Source: Nitratireductor aquibiodomus NL21 = JCM 21793 (GTDB taxonomy: Bacteria > Pseudomonadota > Alphaproteobacteria > Rhizobiales > Rhizobiaceae). From it: 64,000 nucleotides of DNA. Numbering within the stretch: position 1 is the stretch's first letter; every line of letters begins with the position of its first letter. Location of the stretch: assembly GCF_000615975.1 (NCBI RefSeq), contig NZ_BAMP01000006.1, positions 1-64,000 of the forward strand. The letters run 5' to 3'. A program made the position numbers and the translations under genes. The notes under the pieces were generated by a model, which saw nothing but the letters and a program-made list of their open reading frames with translations, did not search any database and was not told the DNA's origin. Positions 29,249-39,141 of the stretch are shown piece after piece.

Positions 29249-29914
29249 TTGTCTCGCGGTTTCTTCATCACATTCGAGGGAGGCGAGGGGGCTGGAAAAT
29301 CGACTCAGATCACGCAGCTTGCAGCCAGCCTGCGTGATCAGGGACACGACGTGATCATCACGCGTGAGCCTGGTGGCTCATCAGGAGCCGAAGCCGTCCG
29401 GCATGTTCTCCTTTCAGGCGCTGCGGAGCCGTTTGGACCGGCGATGGAGGCGATCCTTTTTGCAGCCGCACGTTCCGACCACGTAGAGCAGGTGATCCGC
29501 CCGGCGATCGAGCGGGGAGCGGTCGTTCTGTGCGACCGATTTCTGGATTCCTCGCGCGTCTATCAGGGCGTCACGGGCAATCTCGATGACGACTTCATGC
29601 GCGAGCTCGAGCGTGTCACCGTGAACGGCATGGTGCCGGACCTGACCGTCATCCTCGATATCGATCCTGAAGAGGGGCTGCGCCGGGCCAGCGCACGGCG
29701 CGGCACCGACGCGCCGGACCGTTTTGAAAAAGAGGCGCTGGCAACGCACCGCCGCCGTAGAAAGGCATTTCTCGAAATCGCCCGGGCGGAACCGGGGCGC
29801 TGTGTGGTCGTTGACGCATCCATGCCGGCAGACAGGGTCACCGCAGCCATTCAGCGCGCCGTCGAACAGGCCATGGTCAGGGAACAGACCGGGCGCGAAC
29901 GGAGGCAGGCCTGA
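29249..29914 (+). CDS. tmk: Thymidylate kinase
   Basis: A 221-residue P-loop kinase that makes dTDP from dTMP. Walker [12 protein letters not shown] lies near the N-terminus, TREPGGS (about residue 40) binds dTMP, and [10 protein letters not shown] is the DR(Y/F) motif. The lid region [19 protein letters not shown] is normal. The start is uncertain: TTG at 29249 follows AAGGA and gives the usual [11 protein letters not shown] beginning, while GTG at 29228 would add seven residues. The stop shares one base with the holB start. Confidence 0.95.
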   Translation: MSRGFFITFEGGEGAGKSTQITQLAASLRDQGHDVIITREPGGSSGAEAVRHVLLSGAAEPFGPAMEAILFAAARSDHVEQVIRPAIERGAVVLCDRFLDSSRVYQGVTGNLDDDFMRELERVTVNGMVPDLTVILDIDPEEGLRRASARRGTDAPDRFEKEALATHRRRRKAFLEIARAEPGRCVVVDASMPADRVTAAIQRAVEQAMVREQTGRERRQA

Positions 29915-30957
29915 TGCTTGAGCGGACGGCGCCCGAGCGCTTCGATACACTGCCGGACATACCCGAGCCTTCGGAAAACCCGATTCTGGTCGGGCATCAG
30001 CGGGTGGCCGACATGCTGGCCGGAGCCTACCAGGCCGGGAAACTCCATCATGGCCTTCTTTTTGCGGGTCCGCCCGGTATAGGCAAGGCGACGCTCGCCT
30101 TTCACCTTGCCAATCATCTATTCTCCCACCCGCAGGCAGAGAGCGCGCCTTCCCGGTTTTCCGCTCCGAACCCCAAAGGACAGGCCTTTCGCCTGATCGC
30201 GCAGGACGCGCATCCCTCGCTGCTGCACCTGACGCGCCCCTTCGTGGAACGGGACAAGAAATTCAAGACCGTGATTACGGTGGATGAAATCCGCCGTATC
30301 CAGCGGTTTCTCTCCCTGACCACGCATGATGGCGGCTATCGGGTCGTGATTGTCGATCCGGCCGACGATCTGAATGTCAGCGCCGCCAACGCGCTGCTCA
30401 AAAGCCTTGAAGAACCGCCGCCGCGCACGGTGTTCATTCTGATAGCCCATTCGCCCGGGCGGCTTCTGCCGACCATCCGCTCGCGCTGCCAGATAGTTCG
30501 GCTTCAACCCCTCGACGCGCCCGACCTCGCAGGCCTGCTGCGCGAGTTCGGCGCGGCGGAGGCAGGCAGCGACGAAGAGATTGCGGCGCGCGCGCAGGGC
30601 AGCGTGCGCAATGCGATTCTCCTGTCGCAGTTTGGCGGCGCCGAAATCGCCGATGTTTTGCAGAAGCTGGTCGCGGAACGCAGTTTTGACGCCGCCGAAG
30701 CACTGCGTCTTGGCGAAGCGGTCAGCGGACGCGACCGGGACGTTCAGTTCTCGATCTTCAACCGCGCGGTTCTTGATATGATCAATCAGCACGCCACGGC
30801 GCGGGCCGAAGCAGGTGACACAAGGGGGGCTGCCGCGGCTGCAGACCTCTGGGATGAGATAAACACGGCAATCCGCGATGCGGAGACCTTCAACCTCGAC
30901 CGCAAGCAGCATGCCGCAGGCATTGCCGCGAAGCTTAATGCCGCATTCAACGCCTGA
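29914..30957 (+). CDS. holB: DNA polymerase III subunit delta'
   Basis: A 347-residue AAA+ clamp-loader subunit. [20 protein letters not shown] at about residues 47-66 is the P-loop region, with a non-standard Lys-Ala where active ATPases have Lys-Ser/Thr, consistent with the non-hydrolysing role of delta'. The family segments [20 protein letters not shown] and [12 protein letters not shown], and the sensor region PTIRSRCQ, are clear. It follows tmk with a one-base overlap and precedes metG, the conserved tmk-holB-metG-tatD order of alphaproteobacteria. Confidence 0.94.
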   Translation: MLERTAPERFDTLPDIPEPSENPILVGHQRVADMLAGAYQAGKLHHGLLFAGPPGIGKATLAFHLANHLFSHPQAESAPSRFSAPNPKGQAFRLIAQDAHPSLLHLTRPFVERDKKFKTVITVDEIRRIQRFLSLTTHDGGYRVVIVDPADDLNVSAANALLKSLEEPPPRTVFILIAHSPGRLLPTIRSRCQIVRLQPLDAPDLAGLLREFGAAEAGSDEEIAARAQGSVRNAILLSQFGGAEIADVLQKLVAERSFDAAEALRLGEAVSGRDRDVQFSIFNRAVLDMINQHATARAEAGDTRGAAAAADLWDEINTAIRDAETFNLDRKQHAAGIAAKLNAAFNA

Positions 30958-31040
30958 AGACGCTGGTTGGGCTGGCATGCGCATGCGCGATGCGCTATCT
31001 GGGCGTCATCAAGCAATGTGTTTCCTGGACGTTCTTCCCA

Positions 31041-32599
31041 ATGGCCCGCGACAAGTTTTACATCACCACGCCCATTTTTTATCCCAATGGCAAGCCGCAT
31101 ATCGGTCATGCCTATACGGTGATCGCGACGGATGCGATGGCACGCTTCCAGCGGCTTGACGGCAAGGACGTCTTCTTTCTGTCCGGTACCGACGAGCACG
31201 GACTGAAGATGCAGCAGACCGCCGACAAGGAAGGCATCACGCCGCAGGCGCTCGCAGACCGAAACACCGCCGTGTTCCGCGACATGATTGCCGCGCTGGG
31301 CGGCTCGAACGACCAGTTCATCCGCACCACCGAGGAGCGGCACCACCGCGCCTGCCAGGCCATCTGGCAGAAAATGGCCGACAATGGCGACATCTATCTG
31401 GACCGTTATTCGGGCTGGTATTCGGTGCGCCAGGAAGCCTATTTCGACGAAAGCGAAACGACAATCGGCGAGGATGGCGTGCGCCGTGAGCCGCTCGGCT
31501 CACCGGTGGAATGGAACGAGGAGGAAACCTATTTCTTCCGCCTCTCCGCCTATCAGGACAGGCTCCTTGCTCATTACGAGGCCAATCCGGACTTCATCGG
31601 TCCGGCCGAACGCCGCAACGAAGTGATGAGCTTCGTGCGCTCGGGCCTCAAAGACCTTTCCATCTCGCGCTCGACATTCAACTGGGGCGTTCCGGTGCCG
31701 GGCGACGAAAAGCATGTGATGTATGTGTGGGTCGACGCGCTCACCAACTACATCACCGCTGCCGGCTATCCCGACACGGATGCGCAGAGCTGGTCCTACT
31801 GGCCCGCCAACGTGCATGTGATCGGCAAGGACATCGTGCGCTTCCACGCGGTCTACTGGCCTGCATTCCTGATGTCGGCAGGGATCGAGCTGCCCAGGCG
31901 CGTCTTCGCGCACGGGTTCCTGTTCAACCGCGGAGAGAAGATGTCAAAGTCGGTCGGCAATGTGGTCGATCCCTTTGCGCTGATTGAGCATTACGGGCTC
32001 GATGCGGTGCGCTACTTCTTCCTGCGCGAAGTGCCTTTCGGGCAGGATGGCAGCTACAGCCACGATGCCATCGTCAACCGCACCAATGCGGATCTGGCCA
32101 ACGATCTCGGGAACCTTGCACAGCGTTCCCTGTCTATGATCGCCAAGAACTGCGGCGGGCAGGTTCCCGAGAAGGGCACGCTTGATGCGGCCGATGAGGC
32201 AATTCTGGCGCGCGCCGGGGAGGCGCTTGAAACGGCACGCACAGCCATGGAAACGCAGGCTCTGCACCAGGCGCTCGGCGCGATTTTCGGCGTCGTGGCC
32301 GAAGCGAACCGCTATTTCGCCGGGCAGGAACCCTGGGCGCTGAAAAAGACCGACCCGGCCCGCATGCAGACCGTGCTCTATACGACCGCCGAACTGGTGC
32401 GCCGTGTGGCTATTCTCTGCCAGCCTTCATTCCGGGCTCTGCTGAAAAGCTGCTCGACCTGCTGGCCGTGGAAAAGGATGCCCGTTCCTTTGCGCATCTT
32501 GGCGAAGAGAATGCGCTCGTTTCCGGCAGCGCACTGCCGGCACCGCAGCCGGTCTTTCCTCGCTATGTCGAGCCGAAAACGGAAGGCGAAGGAGCCTGA
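31041..32599 (+). CDS. metG: Methionyl-tRNA synthetase, interrupted by one frameshift near the C-terminus
   Basis: A class I synthetase that charges tRNA-Met. The signature is [16 protein letters not shown] (HIGH motif) with [11 protein letters not shown] (KMSKS equivalent, GEKMSKS) near residue 305. I chose the ATG at 31041 ([11 protein letters not shown]); upstream codons are not conserved. The frame breaks at the CC of 32424-32425: the unrepaired reading becomes a Ser/Arg-rich tail running into tatD, while one added C gives [20 protein letters not shown] and a normal end EPKTEGEGA at 32599. The repaired length is about 519 residues, usual for the short alphaproteobacterial form. metG is essential, so an error in the sequence is likely. 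Confidence 0.94.
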
Positions 32600-32604
32600 T
32601 AGGG

Positions 32605-33393
32605 ATGCTGGTCGACAGCCACTGCCATCTGGATTTTCCCGATTTCGAGGAGGACCGAGCCGGTTTCATCGAGCGCGCGGGCGAAGCCGGTGTCGGGCTT
32701 ATGGTCACCATCTCCACCCGTGTGCGTCAGTTCGACCGGATTCTGGCGATTGCCGAGGCGCATGAGAACGTTTTCTGCTCTGTGGGCACCCATCCGCATA
32801 ATGCGGATGAGGAGCTCGATGTGACATGCGATGAGCTCGTGCGCCTTGCCGGACACCCCAAGGTGGTGGCCATCGGCGAAGCGGGGCTCGACTACTTCTA
32901 TGACAAGGCGCCGCGCGAAGCACAGGCGCAGGGTTTTCGCACGCATATCCAGGCCGCGCGCCAGACAGGTCTGCCGCTCGTCATCCACGCCCGCAATGCC
33001 GATGACGACATGATCGCAATTCTCGAAGAAGAAACAGGGAAGGGGGCCTTCCCCTTCATTCTGCACTGTTTTTCCTCCGGTGCAGCACTGGCACAGGCCG
33101 GTGTGAAACTCGGCGGTTATGTTTCGTTCTCCGGCATTCTGACCTTCCGCAACTCGCAGGAACTGCGCGACATCGCGGAAACCGTGCCGCATGACCGGCT
33201 TCTGGTCGAGACGGATGCGCCATATCTCGCGCCCGTGCCCAAGCGCGGCAAGCGCAACGAACCGGCTTTCGTCGCACATACGGCGCATGTTCTGGCGGAA
33301 ACAATCGGGCTTTCCGATGAAGAGACGGCTGATCTGACGACAGAGAACTTCTTCCGTCTTTTCAGGAAAGTGCCACGGGATGCGGCGCGGTGA
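32605..33393 (+). CDS. tatD: TatD-family metal-dependent hydrolase
   Basis: A 262-residue TIM-barrel hydrolase of the YcfH/TatD group, 3'-5' exonuclease-like deoxyribonucleases. Metal ligands are visible as DSHCHLD (H-x-H at the start), [25 protein letters not shown] and ETDAPYLAP. It begins six bases after metG and its stop overlaps the next start by four bases (GTGA), so it is within the tmk-holB-metG operon. Exact substrate in vivo is not settled for this family. Confidence 0.93.
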   Translation: MLVDSHCHLDFPDFEEDRAGFIERAGEAGVGLMVTISTRVRQFDRILAIAEAHENVFCSVGTHPHNADEELDVTCDELVRLAGHPKVVAIGEAGLDYFYDKAPREAQAQGFRTHIQAARQTGLPLVIHARNADDDMIAILEEETGKGAFPFILHCFSSGAALAQAGVKLGGYVSFSGILTFRNSQELRDIAETVPHDRLLVETDAPYLAPVPKRGKRNEPAFVAHTAHVLAETIGLSDEETADLTTENFFRLFRKVPRDAAR

Positions 33394-34214
33394 GCGATGT
33401 TCTGCGCCTGACGATCCTGGGATGCGGTTCTTCGCCAGGAACGCCGCGCATCACCGGTGACTGGGGAGCCTGCGACCCCGCCAATCCCAGAAACCGGCGA
33501 CGGCGCTGCGCGGCACTGATGGAACGCATCTCGGAAAATGGCGGGATAACGCGGGTCGTCATTGATACGGGACCGGACTTCCGCGAGCAGATGATCGCCG
33601 CCGGCGTTGACCGACTGGATGCGGCTGTTTACACGCACCCCCATGCGGACCATATCCACGGCATCGACGATCTGCGCGGCTATGTCCTCAACCAGCGGCA
33701 GCTGATGGACATCTACGCGGACAAGCCGACGCTGGAACGTCTGAGAGAAGCTTTCGGCTATTGCTTCGAAACGCCGCCGGGCAGCAATTATCCGCCGATC
33801 CTGAAGGCGCATCCAATCAGCCACGAAGAGGCGTTTTCAATCGACGGCGCTGGCGGGCGACTTCTGTTTCAGCCGCTGCCTCAGATACATGGCGACATTC
33901 TTTCACTCGGTTATCGCATTGGCGGTCTGGCCTATTGTCCCGATGTCAGCGCATTTCCGGACGACACACCGGAGCTGATCTCGGGCGCGGACACGCTGAT
34001 TATCGATGCGCTGCAATACCGGCCGCACCCAAGTCACTTTTCGCTCGGGGAAGCGCTGGAGTGGATCGAGCGACTGGCACCACGGCGCGCCGTGCTGACA
34101 CACATGCACATACCGCTCGACTATGAAACCGTGCTGCGGGAGACGCCGGATCACGTGGAGCCGGCCTTTGACGGCATGGTGCTCGAATTGCCCATTGAGG
34201 AGGACACGGAATGA
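33390..34214 (+). CDS. MBL-fold metallohydrolase (PhnP-like)
   Basis: A 274-residue metallo-beta-lactamase-fold protein. It starts at GTG, coupled to tatD, and has the early block LGCGSSPGTPR, the metal motif THPHADHIHGIDDLR near residue 76, a Pro-His region near residue 165 and THMHIPLDYE near the C-terminus. Related proteins include PhnP cyclic phosphodiesterase and RNase BN-like enzymes; without a phn operon nearby the substrate is not assignable. It overlaps the ybaK start by four bases. Confidence 0.88.
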   Translation: MSDVLRLTILGCGSSPGTPRITGDWGACDPANPRNRRRRCAALMERISENGGITRVVIDTGPDFREQMIAAGVDRLDAAVYTHPHADHIHGIDDLRGYVLNQRQLMDIYADKPTLERLREAFGYCFETPPGSNYPPILKAHPISHEEAFSIDGAGGRLLFQPLPQIHGDILSLGYRIGGLAYCPDVSAFPDDTPELISGADTLIIDALQYRPHPSHFSLGEALEWIERLAPRRAVLTHMHIPLDYETVLRETPDHVEPAFDGMVLELPIEEDTE

Positions 34215-34681
34215 GCAAGAGCATCAAACGCGTACAGGCGGCCGCCGAAGCTGCCGGACTTGCAATCGAGGTCAAGCGGATGGGTGAATCGACCCGAACC
34301 GCCGAGGAAGCGGCCAGCCAGTGTGGCTGCAGTGTCGCGCAGATCGTCAAATCGCTGATCTTTCAGGGCGAGCAAAGCCAGAAGCTCTATCTGTTTCTGG
34401 TTTCCGGCAGCCGCCAGCTCGACACTGCCAAGGCATCGGCACTGGTCGGCGAAACCCTGAAACGCGCCGACCCACGGCACATCCGCGACGTCACCGGGTT
34501 CGCCATTGGCGGCGTATCGCCACTCGGACAGCCCGACGAGGTCGCACGCTTTGGCGACGAGAGCCTGGCGGGTTTCGATCTTGTCTGGGCCGCGGCCGGC
34601 GCGCACGATGCCGTTTTCTCTGCCGAGCCGGGCGCGCTTTTCACGGCGGCAGGCGTGCAGAAGGCCGATATTGCGGTGTAA
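34211..34681 (+). CDS. ybaK: YbaK/EbsC-family aminoacyl-tRNA deacylase
   Basis: A 156-residue trans-editing domain of the YbaK/ProX type, which hydrolyses mischarged tRNA (Cys- or Ala-tRNA-Pro). CSVAQIVKSLIF carries the conserved lysine near residue 47, and FAIGGVSPLG (about 97-106) is the GxxxP loop that excludes prolyl-tRNA. The last gene of the tatD-MBL-ybaK run; its ATG overlaps the MBL stop. Confidence 0.9.
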   Translation: MSKSIKRVQAAAEAAGLAIEVKRMGESTRTAEEAASQCGCSVAQIVKSLIFQGEQSQKLYLFLVSGSRQLDTAKASALVGETLKRADPRHIRDVTGFAIGGVSPLGQPDEVARFGDESLAGFDLVWAAAGAHDAVFSAEPGALFTAAGVQKADIAV

Positions 34682-35058
34682 CCGACGCAGGCAGCGCGCC
34701 CTGAGAAACCTTCTCCGTCAGTATCGATCAGTTCCATAATCTATCTTATGCGATCTTCTTATAGAGCCGGGTGGGTTACCGGATGGGTACAAGTCTGAAG
34801 TACGGCTTGCGTGAGATAACAATGACTTGTCTCACGCGAGGAACAACGCAGGAAACGCACCTGCTCCCATAATCAGCATGGATGAACACCGCAGGATCGC
34901 CTGCTCGCATGCTCGCATGCTACGACGGTTCGCATCGACGTCAGTGCGGAAAAGTCCGGACGACGTCGCGTGCCGATTTCTGTTGAATGGCAATGATGGG
35001 CTGAACCGTAAGAAACCGCAGCCTCGAAAAAAGCAGGAACGACCTGCTCTGCCCTTCG
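34682..35058. other. Non-coding gap with one hairpin
   Basis: No convincing gene in these 377 bases. A perfect inverted repeat GCGTGAGA (34809-34816) and TCTCACGC (34830-34837) with a 13-base loop is present, and GCTCGCAT occurs twice in tandem at about 34901-34920. An open plus-strand frame from 34827 runs antisense into the epimerase gene and shows no family features. Confidence 0.5.
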
Positions 35059-35937
35059 TTACGCGCTCTCCTTCACTGTCAGGCGCATGCTACCGCCCAT
35101 CGTCTCGCCCGGTGCGAGCCGCTGCAGGTCTCCGAAATCGGGATGATGGAAACCGTTGGCCGTGTGGCTCATGGGCTCGAAACACAGAAATGCAAAGTCC
35201 GGCGGCGGTGAAAAAAGCATGTAGCGCGAGAAGACGGGGTTGGTGTCGATGGTCGCGCTGAGACCGTGTTCGGGCCAGACCAGACTGGCCCTGCAATCCC
35301 ATCCCTCGAAACAATTGTTGAGCCCGTGATCCGGAAGGAGGCGCGGTTTTGAGAAATCCACCGTATCAGGCAGCGGTTCGTTTCGGTCGGGAACGTGGTA
35401 GTCGTCCTCCGTCCACCAGGATTGTGCGCGGGCCTGCAAGGTCATCCGGGGTGTCCGGGGGAAATATGGATGCAGACCAAGGCCAAACGGCATGGCGTGG
35501 CGCGCCTTGTTTTCCACCGCAATGGAGATTGTAAGCCGGCTGCCATCAAGCGCAAACCGCTGTGTCGCCCTGTAGGTGTAGGGTGACTGTGCATCGCCCT
35601 CACGCTGCATGTCGATGACCACGGAATGTGCGGTACGCTCAGTGACGGTCCAGTCGCTCTTCCAGCCTTCGCCATGCAGGTAGAAGGGCGGCACGTCATT
35701 GGGTTCAAACGTGTATGTGCGGCCTTCATAGTCAAAGGCATTTCCGCCGACCCGATTGGCAAAGGGCACCATCGGAAAGCAGGCCGTATCGGTCGGGCCA
35801 AACGCCCCCTCCTCCCCGGCGAACGGCCTCAGGATCGGATGCCCGTTGCGGTGGTATCCATCAAGAACCACACCAAAACGCGGAGACACGCGAACGCGCA
35901 GTTCCGTGCTTTCCAGTAAAACCGTTCCGTCTGTCAT
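35059..35937 (-). CDS. Aldose 1-epimerase family protein
   Basis: A 292-residue galactose-mutarotase-like protein, which equilibrates alpha and beta anomers of aldoses. FPMVPFANRVGG (about residues 55-66), HGEGWKSDW with the active-site His near residue 89, GLGLHPYFPR (about 152-161) and FEPMSHTANGFHH near the C-terminus match the family. It is 97 bases downstream of the HlyD-type adaptor on the same strand and could be read from the same transcript, but no functional tie is apparent. Confidence 0.88.
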   Translation of the reverse strand: MTDGTVLLESTELRVRVSPRFGVVLDGYHRNGHPILRPFAGEEGAFGPTDTACFPMVPFANRVGGNAFDYEGRTYTFEPNDVPPFYLHGEGWKSDWTVTERTAHSVVIDMQREGDAQSPYTYRATQRFALDGSRLTISIAVENKARHAMPFGLGLHPYFPRTPRMTLQARAQSWWTEDDYHVPDRNEPLPDTVDFSKPRLLPDHGLNNCFEGWDCRASLVWPEHGLSATIDTNPVFSRYMLFSPPPDFAFLCFEPMSHTANGFHHPDFGDLQRLAPGETMGGSMRLTVKESA

Positions 35938-36034
35938 CGTTCCCCCAATCAGTCAGACCGGCCAAAGCAATACAACAAGCCGGCGCATGAAGCCATCGGC
36001 GGCGGATTTTGAAGCACGATCCTGAAAGGCCGGA

Positions 36035-37357
36035 TCAGCGTTCACCGAGGCTCTGGCCGAACTGGGCCGTGATTGGCGCCAGGAAGTAACTGATGAGACG
36101 GCGCTCTCCGGTGATCGCGTCGACATTGCCGGTCATCCCGGGACGCAGAGCAAGACGGCCTGACGGCGATTGCAGAGCATCGCTTTCAGGCTTCAAGCGC
36201 ACGACAAATCCCCAGCGGCCGCTGGCCCCGAGTTCGATCGAATCGGTGGCGATGTCGGTGATAACGGCCATCATCGAACCAAATCGCTCGGCAGGATAGG
36301 CATCGAGCCGGATGCGCGCATTCTGTCCGACCTTGAGGAAGCCGCTGTCCTGATTGGAAAACAGCGCTTCAAATTCGAGCTGGCTGTCCCGCGGGACCAC
36401 CCGCATGAGATCCTGTCCGGACTGAACCACGCCGCCGATTGTCGATACCGCGAGTTGCTCGACTGTTCCCGATACCGGAGCTCTCAGCGTCGCTGCCGCG
36501 ATCCGTTCGTCCAGTGCTCTGCGCTCCTGGCGCAACGCAGCCAGCCGGGCATCAATCTTGTCCCGTCGCTGCATGGCCCTGTTCTGGTTCGCGCTGAAGA
36601 GCCCTGCCCGCTCGGTTTCCAGAACGGACGCCTCAGCTTTCGTTTTGGCGATCTGGCGCTCGACCACATGTTTTTCCGCCTGGAGGTCGTCATAAGCCGC
36701 ACGGACCTTAAGATACGCCTCCCGGGAGGTAATGCCGCGCTCCATGAGCTTCTCCGCCGCCTGAAGCCGTTCTTCCTGAACCGCCAGCGCTGCATCTGCC
36801 TGCTCAATCCGTTCAAGAAGGACATCCAGCGCCTTTCGGTTGACGTCGATGCGTGCATCCGCACCGGCCAGGCCGTCGGTAAAGTCGTTGAGTTCGACGG
36901 CAAGCAGGCGTGCCTGCACGGCCTCTTCATCGCCATCTTCGCCACCGGGCAGAAGGTCGCCCGCATCGAATTTTCGCGGCGGTGAGCCACCATCCCGCAT
37001 TTCAGCAAGGCGCGAGAGAAAAGTGGCGAGCCGCATTGTCTCACGCTTGAGCCGGGCCTCTTCCTCAACCAGCGTTGCCTGCTTTGCTCCGGCGGCGGTG
37101 GCGTCGAGCGTCAGCAAAAGATCGCCTTTTTTTACACTTGCTCCGTCCCGCACGAGGATGCCGGTGATGGAGCCGGGATATTCGGCCTGCACCACCTGCA
37201 CCCGATCAAGCGGCACGATCCGGACGGTGCCGCGGGCGGTCACCTCGACGCGCAGGATGCACGCAGCGATCAGGATGATGGCAAAAACAGACATGCTGAA
37301 CAGGATGGTGACATGCAATGTCGGTGAAGAGCCGCCCGGTTCGTCAAGCATCCGCAT
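36035..37357 (-). CDS. HlyD-family type I secretion periplasmic adaptor
   Basis: A membrane-fusion protein of about 440 residues that links an inner-membrane ABC exporter to an outer-membrane TolC-like channel. One N-terminal membrane helix (SMSVFAIILIAACIL), a lipoyl half-motif (GSITGILVRDGASVKKGDLL), a long alpha-helical hairpin of about 200 residues rich in Glu/Arg/Ala, and the second half-motif (APVSGTVEQLAV) are present, with a C-terminal beta-barrel. I favour ATG 37357 or 37351, overlapping the ABC stop by about 10 bases; the frame stays open to 37408. It ends the peptide-secretion operon. No TolC gene is in the window. Confidence 0.92.
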   Translation of the reverse strand: MRMLDEPGGSSPTLHVTILFSMSVFAIILIAACILRVEVTARGTVRIVPLDRVQVVQAEYPGSITGILVRDGASVKKGDLLLTLDATAAGAKQATLVEEEARLKRETMRLATFLSRLAEMRDGGSPPRKFDAGDLLPGGEDGDEEAVQARLLAVELNDFTDGLAGADARIDVNRKALDVLLERIEQADAALAVQEERLQAAEKLMERGITSREAYLKVRAAYDDLQAEKHVVERQIAKTKAEASVLETERAGLFSANQNRAMQRRDKIDARLAALRQERRALDERIAAATLRAPVSGTVEQLAVSTIGGVVQSGQDLMRVVPRDSQLEFEALFSNQDSGFLKVGQNARIRLDAYPAERFGSMMAVITDIATDSIELGASGRWGFVVRLKPESDALQSPSGRLALRPGMTGNVDAITGERRLISYFLAPITAQFGQSLGER

Positions 37358-39026
37358 GAGCAACTCCCGTACCAAAATCGATAATGTGATCCCGCTGCGA
37401 AAAAACATCTGGCCGGTGGGTGATGACGATGACCGTCATCTTTTCCCTGAGCCGCATCAGTTCCCCCACCATCCGGCCCTGCGCCACCTCATCAAGCGCG
37501 CTGGTCGGCTCGTCGAGTATGAGAACGGACGGGTTCTGGAGCACGGCGCGGGCGATGGCGATGCGCTGCCTCTGCCCGCCCGACAGGGCATTCCCCTGCT
37601 CTCCAACCGGCGTATCGAGCCCCAGCGGCAGCCGGTAAACGAGGTCATCCGCTGCCGCGACGACCAGCGCTTCGCGCAGCATCGCATCGGTGGCTTCCGC
37701 ACATCGAAGCTGAAGGTTCTCGCGCAGCGTTCCCGAAAAGAGATACGGATCCTGCGGAACATAGATGATCCGCGACCGGACGCTCTCCGGTTCGAATTCT
37801 GAAAGGTCCTCGCCACCCAAGCGGACGGTGCCCCCCTGCGGCACTTCCAGACCGGCAGCCAGGCGCCCGAATGTCGACTTTCCCACCCCCGACGGTCCGA
37901 CCACGAGGGTGCATGAGTTCGGCGGAATGACGAGGTCGACCCCATCCAGAACCGGTCGTTGATCGACCGCATAGGCGAAGGAGACGGAGCGAAACTCCAG
38001 CCGGGGTTCAAGTTCGGCGGGGAGCCTGTTTTTCTCGCCGAAAGGCTCACGCGTGCTGCTCAGTATATCGCCCAGCCGCTGGCGCGAGACGCGAAGGTTC
38101 TGCCAGTCCTGCCAAAGCTTTGAGAAGCCGGCGATGGGCGCGGCGATCTTCTCTGCAATTAATTGAAAGGCAATGAGCTGCCCGAGCGTGAGATCGCCGG
38201 CAAAGACCTGTTGCGCACCGACATAGATGACGCCGATGAAGACGCCCTTCTCGCACAGCATGGCCAGTTGGCCGCTGACGGCATTCATCGTGTAGACACG
38301 GCGCGAAGCCTGGAGGGTATGGGAGAGTGTCTGGCGCAGACGCGACAGCATCGCGCCCTCCGCGGTGAGCGCCTTTACCGCAGTCATGCCGGACAGGTTT
38401 TCCACCAGTCGAGCCTGATGGCGCGAACCCGCATCGAACTGGGCGCGCAGGCGCTTTCGCAATACGGGTCCAAAACCCAGATAAAGAACTGCCTGAAGCG
38501 GCAGCGCCACGGCCACGACCACGGTCAATTGCCCCGAGATCGACAGAAGAACCGCGACGTAGAGCACAGTAAAGAACAGATCCAGCGACGCACCGGTGGT
38601 CAATCCGACCAGGAAGGCGCGAATCGTATCCGTCTCGCCGATCCGGGACAGAGTTTCGCCCACAGGCCATCTTCGGAAGTGCCGCAGCGGCAGGCGGAAG
38701 AGATGATCGAACAGCCTTGTTCCAAGTTCCAGCGTCAGGCGGTTGGCGACAGAGATGCCCAGAAAGGCTGCGAGAAGGTTGAAACTGACCTGAAAGAGGT
38801 TTGCGCCCACCATGACGACCACCACGACGATCAGAGACGCTTCACGCTGGAACGGCAATATCCGGTCGATAACCACCTGAAAAACAAACGGCTCAAGGAG
38901 ACCGATCATTCGAACGCAGACGGCCAGAAAGGTGAGCTCCGCATAGAGCGGGATATGTTTGCGCAGCGTCGTTGCGAACCAGGACAGTGGGACACCCTGA
39001 TCGGCCGATGGAAGGCGTTTTGTCAT
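37344..39026 (-). CDS. ABC exporter of type I secretion (HlyB-like, no N-terminal peptidase domain)
   Basis: A fused membrane/ATPase exporter half-transporter. Six membrane segments cover about residues 20-290 and resemble the HlyB/LapB membrane domain (FVFQVVIDRILPFQREASL). The ATPase has Walker A VVGPSGVGKST, signature LSGGQRQRIAIA, Walker B VLILDEPTSALDE and the H-loop ITHRPD. The C39 or C39-like domain found before the membrane part in most HlyB and bacteriocin exporters is missing. I prefer ATG 39026, behind AGCAGG, giving 560 residues; ATG 39104 would add 26 unconserved residues. It lies after the glycine-zipper peptide gene and before the HlyD gene. Confidence 0.92.
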   Translation of the reverse strand: MTKRLPSADQGVPLSWFATTLRKHIPLYAELTFLAVCVRMIGLLEPFVFQVVIDRILPFQREASLIVVVVVMVGANLFQVSFNLLAAFLGISVANRLTLELGTRLFDHLFRLPLRHFRRWPVGETLSRIGETDTIRAFLVGLTTGASLDLFFTVLYVAVLLSISGQLTVVVAVALPLQAVLYLGFGPVLRKRLRAQFDAGSRHQARLVENLSGMTAVKALTAEGAMLSRLRQTLSHTLQASRRVYTMNAVSGQLAMLCEKGVFIGVIYVGAQQVFAGDLTLGQLIAFQLIAEKIAAPIAGFSKLWQDWQNLRVSRQRLGDILSSTREPFGEKNRLPAELEPRLEFRSVSFAYAVDQRPVLDGVDLVIPPNSCTLVVGPSGVGKSTFGRLAAGLEVPQGGTVRLGGEDLSEFEPESVRSRIIYVPQDPYLFSGTLRENLQLRCAEATDAMLREALVVAAADDLVYRLPLGLDTPVGEQGNALSGGQRQRIAIARAVLQNPSVLILDEPTSALDEVAQGRMVGELMRLREKMTVIVITHRPDVFSQRDHIIDFGTGVAHADA

Positions 39027-39141
39027 GTGGAGACCTGCTGATCGGGTGTCCGGCAGTCGGGGCCCTGATGCGTGCAGACCCCCGACCCCGTTCAGTGCAG
39101 ACATCGCCGCGTCAGGCGATGTCTTCTATCTCGACTGAGGA

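Noticed and set aside
34827-35261. 144-codon plus-strand frame after ybaK
   Set aside because: Its second half is antisense to the aldose epimerase C-terminus and the first half has no features of a protein family.
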